From assembly GCF_002835825.1 (NCBI RefSeq), contig NZ_PIZH01000043.1, positions 1-9,338 of the forward strand: a stretch of 9,338 nucleotides of DNA, read 5' to 3'. Shown here in pieces: positions 7,467 through 9,338 of the stretch. The notes beneath the pieces were generated by a model. It was not told where the DNA came from, made no database searches, and saw nothing but the letters and a program-made list of their open reading frames with translations. The number at the start of each line of letters is the position of its first letter. Positions within the stretch are counted from its first letter, which is position 1. The DNA comes from Methanoregula sp. GTDB lineage: Archaea > Halobacteriota > Methanomicrobia > Methanomicrobiales > Methanospirillaceae. Position numbers and translations under genes: made by a program.

Positions 7467-7484
7467 GTGGTTCTGATGAACCAC
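7467..7484. repeat. Perfect hairpin, 7-base arms, TGAT loop (second)
   Basis: GTGGTTC and GAACCAC flank the loop TGAT. Geometry, loop and loop-closing C-G pair are the same as in the hairpin 80 bases upstream, while the arms differ in sequence. The upstream AGAACC (7441-7446) can compete for the GGTTCT in the first arm. Confidence 0.6.
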
Positions 7485-7552
7485 TCAATTCCCGAAGGGC
7501 GCCCCGCAGCGGCCTCAATTCTTTTTTTGGCTGGCACGGATCAGCCATAAAG

Positions 7553-7573
7553 GGGGGGTCGGACGGTGTACTT
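7553..7573 (+). repeat. 19-base motif, copy 1 (forward)
   Basis: The core is GGGGTCGGACGGTGTACTT at 7555-7573. With two extra Gs on its left it is complementary to copy 2 over 21 bases with one mismatch (A at 7563). Confidence 0.75.
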
Positions 7574-7657
7574 CTTTGGCCTGATTCGTGGGACGGCTTC
7601 AGAATATCCGTCGTTACATCGATCCTGTTCCATTCAGTTTGAATCATATCTCAAACA

Positions 7658-7678
7658 AAGTACACCGCCCGACCCCCC
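7658..7678 (-). repeat. 19-base motif, copy 2 (inverted)
   Basis: On the minus strand the core reads GGGGTCGGGCGGTGTACTT (7676-7658). It lies 84 bases after copy 1 and 82 bases before copy 3, so it is almost exactly central and can pair with either one. Confidence 0.75.
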
Positions 7679-7705
7679 TCCACCCCACACAACGATTCTG
7701 CGCTT

Positions 7706-7758
7706 TTCCGGATATTTATCGCCGGAGACCGGTTTTCAACCGGGCATCCGGCCCGGAA
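7706..7758. other. Nested CCGG-rich hairpins between motif copies 2 and 3
   Basis: TTCCGG (7706-7711) can pair with CCGGAA (7753-7758). Inside it, CCGGTT-TTC-AACCGG (7729-7743) forms a perfect 6-base hairpin, which competes with CCGGGC-ATCCG-GCCCGG (7740-7756). The CCGGAA arm directly abuts copy 3 of the 19-base motif, so this element would sit on top of the copy 2-copy 3 stem. Confidence 0.45.
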
Positions 7759-7777
7759 GGGGTCGGGTGGTGTACTT
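7759..7777 (+). repeat. 19-base motif, copy 3 (forward)
   Basis: The core reads GGGGTCGGGTGGTGTACTT. As RNA it pairs with copy 2 over all 19 positions, 18 Watson-Crick pairs and one G-U. It ends 48 bases before the TATA box of thrS. Confidence 0.75.
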
Positions 7778-7825
7778 CTGCATCCCCCGGGGGTCAGAGT
7801 GTCCTCCCGTGTTCAGTGTTACGCC

Positions 7826-7834
7826 TTTAATATA
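7826..7834 (+). promoter_or_regulatory. TATA box of thrS
   Basis: TTTAATATA lies about 52 bases upstream of the thrS start codon. A start of transcription about 25 bases downstream gives a leader of about 30 bases that contains the ribosome site. If this is the main promoter, the repeats at 7553-7777 are upstream of the thrS message. Confidence 0.5.
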
Positions 7835-7873
7835 CCAAGAAAACCCATGGTATACGGATGATCTTACCGGATC

Positions 7874-7877
7874 GGAG
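7874..7877 (+). promoter_or_regulatory. Shine-Dalgarno site of thrS
   Basis: GGAG, within GGAGAT, lies 8 bases ahead of the ATG at 7886 and supports that start. Confidence 0.6.
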
Positions 7878-7885
7878 ATGAATCA

Positions 7886-9338
7886 ATGCGACTTCTTCTC
7901 ATTCATTCAGATTACATAGAATACGAAGCCAAAAAGAAGACAAAGATGGCAGAGGAGGCCTCCGTCCTCGCAGACAAGGAGACCGAGGCGCTCACCGTTT
8001 TTTGCGCTGTTGAATCGATCGATGAGGAAGACCTTGAAGGCGTCATCCTCCAGGGAATCGAGGAGATCAAGAAGACCGCAGGACAGGTCAACGTTGACAA
8101 GATTGTTGTATACCCGTACGCCCACCTGTCGAGCGACCTCTCCTCGCCCGAGACCGCGGTAACCGTGCTCAATGCCCTGAAAACGGGACTTGAGGGTGCG
8201 GGATTCGCCGTCAAGCGTGCCCCGTTCGGCTGGTACAAGTCCTTCAAGCTCTCCTGCAAGGGCCACCCGCTCTCGGAACTCTCCAAGACCATCATCCCCG
8301 GTGAGACGACGGTCAAGCCGGCGAAGAAAGAGGTCACCCATGACTGGTTCGTGCTCACCCCCGATGGGAAACAGCACGATTACAAGGAGTTCCTCGACGA
8401 TTCCCCGTTCGGCTGCCTTGTAAAGAAGGAACTCGGCATTGCAACCCCGGTCGGCGGCGAACCGGCACACGTTGACCTGATGCGCGGAAAAGAACTCGTG
8501 GACTACGAACCCGCGTCCGATGTCGGCTGCCTGCGCTGGATGCCAAAAGGGAAACTCATCCGCGACCTTCTCGCGGACTACGTGCTCCGGATGGTGCTCG
8601 AATACGGCGGCACTCCGGTCGAGACCCCGGTCATGTATGACCTTGGCGACAAGGCGATCTTCGAGCACGCGGACAAGTTCGGCGAGCGGCAGTACCGCTT
8701 CAAGTCCAACAACCGGAACATGATGCTCCGGTTTGCGGCGTGCTTTGGCATGTTCTCGATCATGCGGGACATGCACATCTCCCCCAACCACCTTCCGATG
8801 AAGATGTACGAGCTCTCCACCTACTCGTTCCGCCACGAGCAGAAGGGGGAGGTCATCGGGTTAAAGCGCCTCCGTTCCTTCACCATGCCGGACATGCACT
8901 CGCTCTGCCTCGATATGCCCCAGGCCCTGAAGTGTTTCGAGGAGCAGCTCGCGATGGGATGGCAGACCGGCAGGGACTTCGAGACAAAACTCGTGGCCGC
9001 ATTCCGGTGCACGAAGGGATTCTATGCCGAGCACGAAGCGTGGGTCAAGAAGATCGTGAAAGAGTCCGACTGCCCGATGCTCATCGAGATCCTCTCCGAC
9101 CGCGTCCACTACTGGATTGCAAAGATCGATCTCGCCGCAATCGACGGCCAGCTCCGCCCCATCGAGAACCCGACCGTCCAGATCGATGTCGAGAGCTCGA
9201 CCCGGTTCAACATCAAGTACCACAAGGAGGACGGCACCCCCGTCCACCCGCCGATCCTCCACTGCTCGCCCACGGGCAGTGTCGAGCGCGTGATGTGCGC
9301 AATCTTAGAGAACATCTCCACCCAGCCGGTGCCCGCCC
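7886..9338 (+). CDS. thrS: Threonyl-tRNA synthetase, archaeal type with N-terminal editing domain (3' end outside window)
   Basis: This class II synthetase attaches threonine to tRNA-Thr. The frame is open from ATG 7886 to the window edge (484 codons); about 120-130 residues with the anticodon-binding domain should follow, by family length. Residues 1-145 are the archaeal editing domain related to D-aminoacyl-tRNA deacylase, which removes mischarged serine. It begins [14 protein letters not shown] and contains [10 protein letters not shown] (His80) and [14 protein letters not shown] (119-132). The catalytic domain has motif 2 around [18 protein letters not shown] (Arg316, Glu318) and motif 3 at [12 protein letters not shown] (Arg468). 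The three zinc ligands expected in the active site are visible as Cys286 (AACFG), His338 (PDMH) and His459 (LHCSP). The start is supported by a ribosome site and by the family's N-terminus. Nothing looks broken. Confidence 0.96.
   Translation, partial: MRLLLIHSDYIEYEAKKKTKMAEEASVLADKETEALTVFCAVESIDEEDLEGVILQGIEEIKKTAGQVNVDKIVVYPYAHLSSDLSSPETAVTVLNALKTGLEGAGFAVKRAPFGWYKSFKLSCKGHPLSELSKTIIPGETTVKPAKKEVTHDWFVLTPDGKQHDYKEFLDDSPFGCLVKKELGIATPVGGEPAHVDLMRGKELVDYEPASDVGCLRWMPKGKLIRDLLADYVLRMVLEYGGTPVETPVMYDLGDKAIFEHADKFGERQYRFKSNNRNMMLRFAACFGMFSIMRDMHISPNHLPMKMYELSTYSFRHEQKGEVIGLKRLRSFTMPDMHSLCLDMPQALKCFEEQLAMGWQTGRDFETKLVAAFRCTKGFYAEHEAWVKKIVKESDCPMLIEILSDRVHYWIAKIDLAAIDGQLRPIENPTVQIDVESSTRFNIKYHKEDGTPVHPPILHCSPTGSVERVMCAILENISTQPVPA

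Larger units (their letters stand above)
7164..7885. other. 722-base gene-poor region rich in hairpins and repeats
   Basis: I see no convincing protein gene here. Open frames on both strands are short, lack ribosome sites and read as low-complexity products. The contents in order are: a T-rich terminator near 7235-7251, a TATA-like TTTTTAATAAAAC at 7338-7350, two TGAT-loop hairpins, three copies of a 19-base motif, a dense cluster of CCGG-containing hairpins (7706-7758), a palindromic CCCCCGGGGG at 7784-7793, and the thrS promoter and ribosome site. The amount of pairing potential suggests a structured non-coding RNA or a decayed repetitive element, but no known RNA family was recognised. Confidence 0.6.

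Noticed and set aside
7373..7484. Possible C/D-box small RNA, since TGATGA and CTGA occur near both hairpin loops
   Set aside because: The C and D boxes would have to overlap within the hairpin loops, and no properly spaced C-D'-C'-D set with terminal pairing is present.
7283..7537. 84-codon minus-strand open frame starting at a GTG
   Set aside because: It has no ribosome site, runs through both TGAT hairpins, and gives no recognisable protein. The hairpins explain the sequence better than coding does.
7552..7679. MITE bounded by copies 1 and 2 as terminal inverted repeats
   Set aside because: I could not find a target-site duplication flanking either possible pair (copies 1-2 or 2-3). It remains an alternative in the repeat finding, not a supported feature.
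7552..7777. CRISPR array
   Set aside because: There are only three motif copies, they alternate in orientation, and the spacings are over 80 bases; no cas genes are nearby.
7566..7919. 117-codon plus-strand open frame across the repeats, starting inside copy 1
   Set aside because: It has no ribosome site, overlaps the thrS start in another frame, and its proline/glycine-rich product simply reflects GC-rich repeats.
7907..8836. Long 309-codon open frame on the minus strand opposite thrS
   Set aside because: It is antisense to a clear threonyl-tRNA synthetase with all expected motifs; long opposite-strand frames are common in GC-rich genes.

Overview
The window looks like a chromosomal segment of a methanogenic archaeon, most likely of the Methanomicrobiales (Methanoregula-like; the genus is inferred from protein style, not tested). 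It is fairly GC-rich. The enzymes are typically archaeal: an archaeal type IA topoisomerase, the ether-lipid enzyme geranylgeranylglyceryl phosphate synthase (GGGPS), and a threonyl-tRNA synthetase with the archaeal D-aminoacyl-deacylase-like editing domain. TATA-like boxes precede the HK-RR operon and thrS. The kinase has the 'RHDILN' H-box common in methanogen sensor kinases.

Layout: (1) 1-2309, plus strand: the 3' three quarters of a type IA DNA topoisomerase gene whose beginning lies outside the window. It carries an unusual C-terminal tail of about 265 residues made of HhH-like repeats. (2) 2315-5569, minus strand: a two-gene signalling operon transcribed toward the topoisomerase. A 945-residue membrane sensor histidine kinase (CHASE4, HAMP, three PAS domains) is followed by a stand-alone receiver protein. 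Only 5 bases separate the two convergent stop codons. (3) 5570-5697: a divergent promoter region. (4) 5698-7163, plus strand: GGGPS followed 8 bases later by a TrmJ-type SpoU RNA methyltransferase, probably one operon. (5) 7164-7885: a 722-base region with no convincing gene but much structure. It has two 7-4-7 hairpins with the same TGAT loop, and three copies of a 19-base motif in alternating orientation that can form mutually exclusive long stems. (6) 7886-9338, plus strand: threonyl-tRNA synthetase, running off the right end.

Most of the window is housekeeping: DNA topology, the first committed step of archaeal membrane lipid synthesis, tRNA modification and tRNA charging. A sensory two-gene cassette is lodged between topA and GGGPS. 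The least explained parts are the repeat-rich region upstream of thrS and the HhH tail of the topoisomerase. I did not find a clear defence, mobile or CRISPR system.
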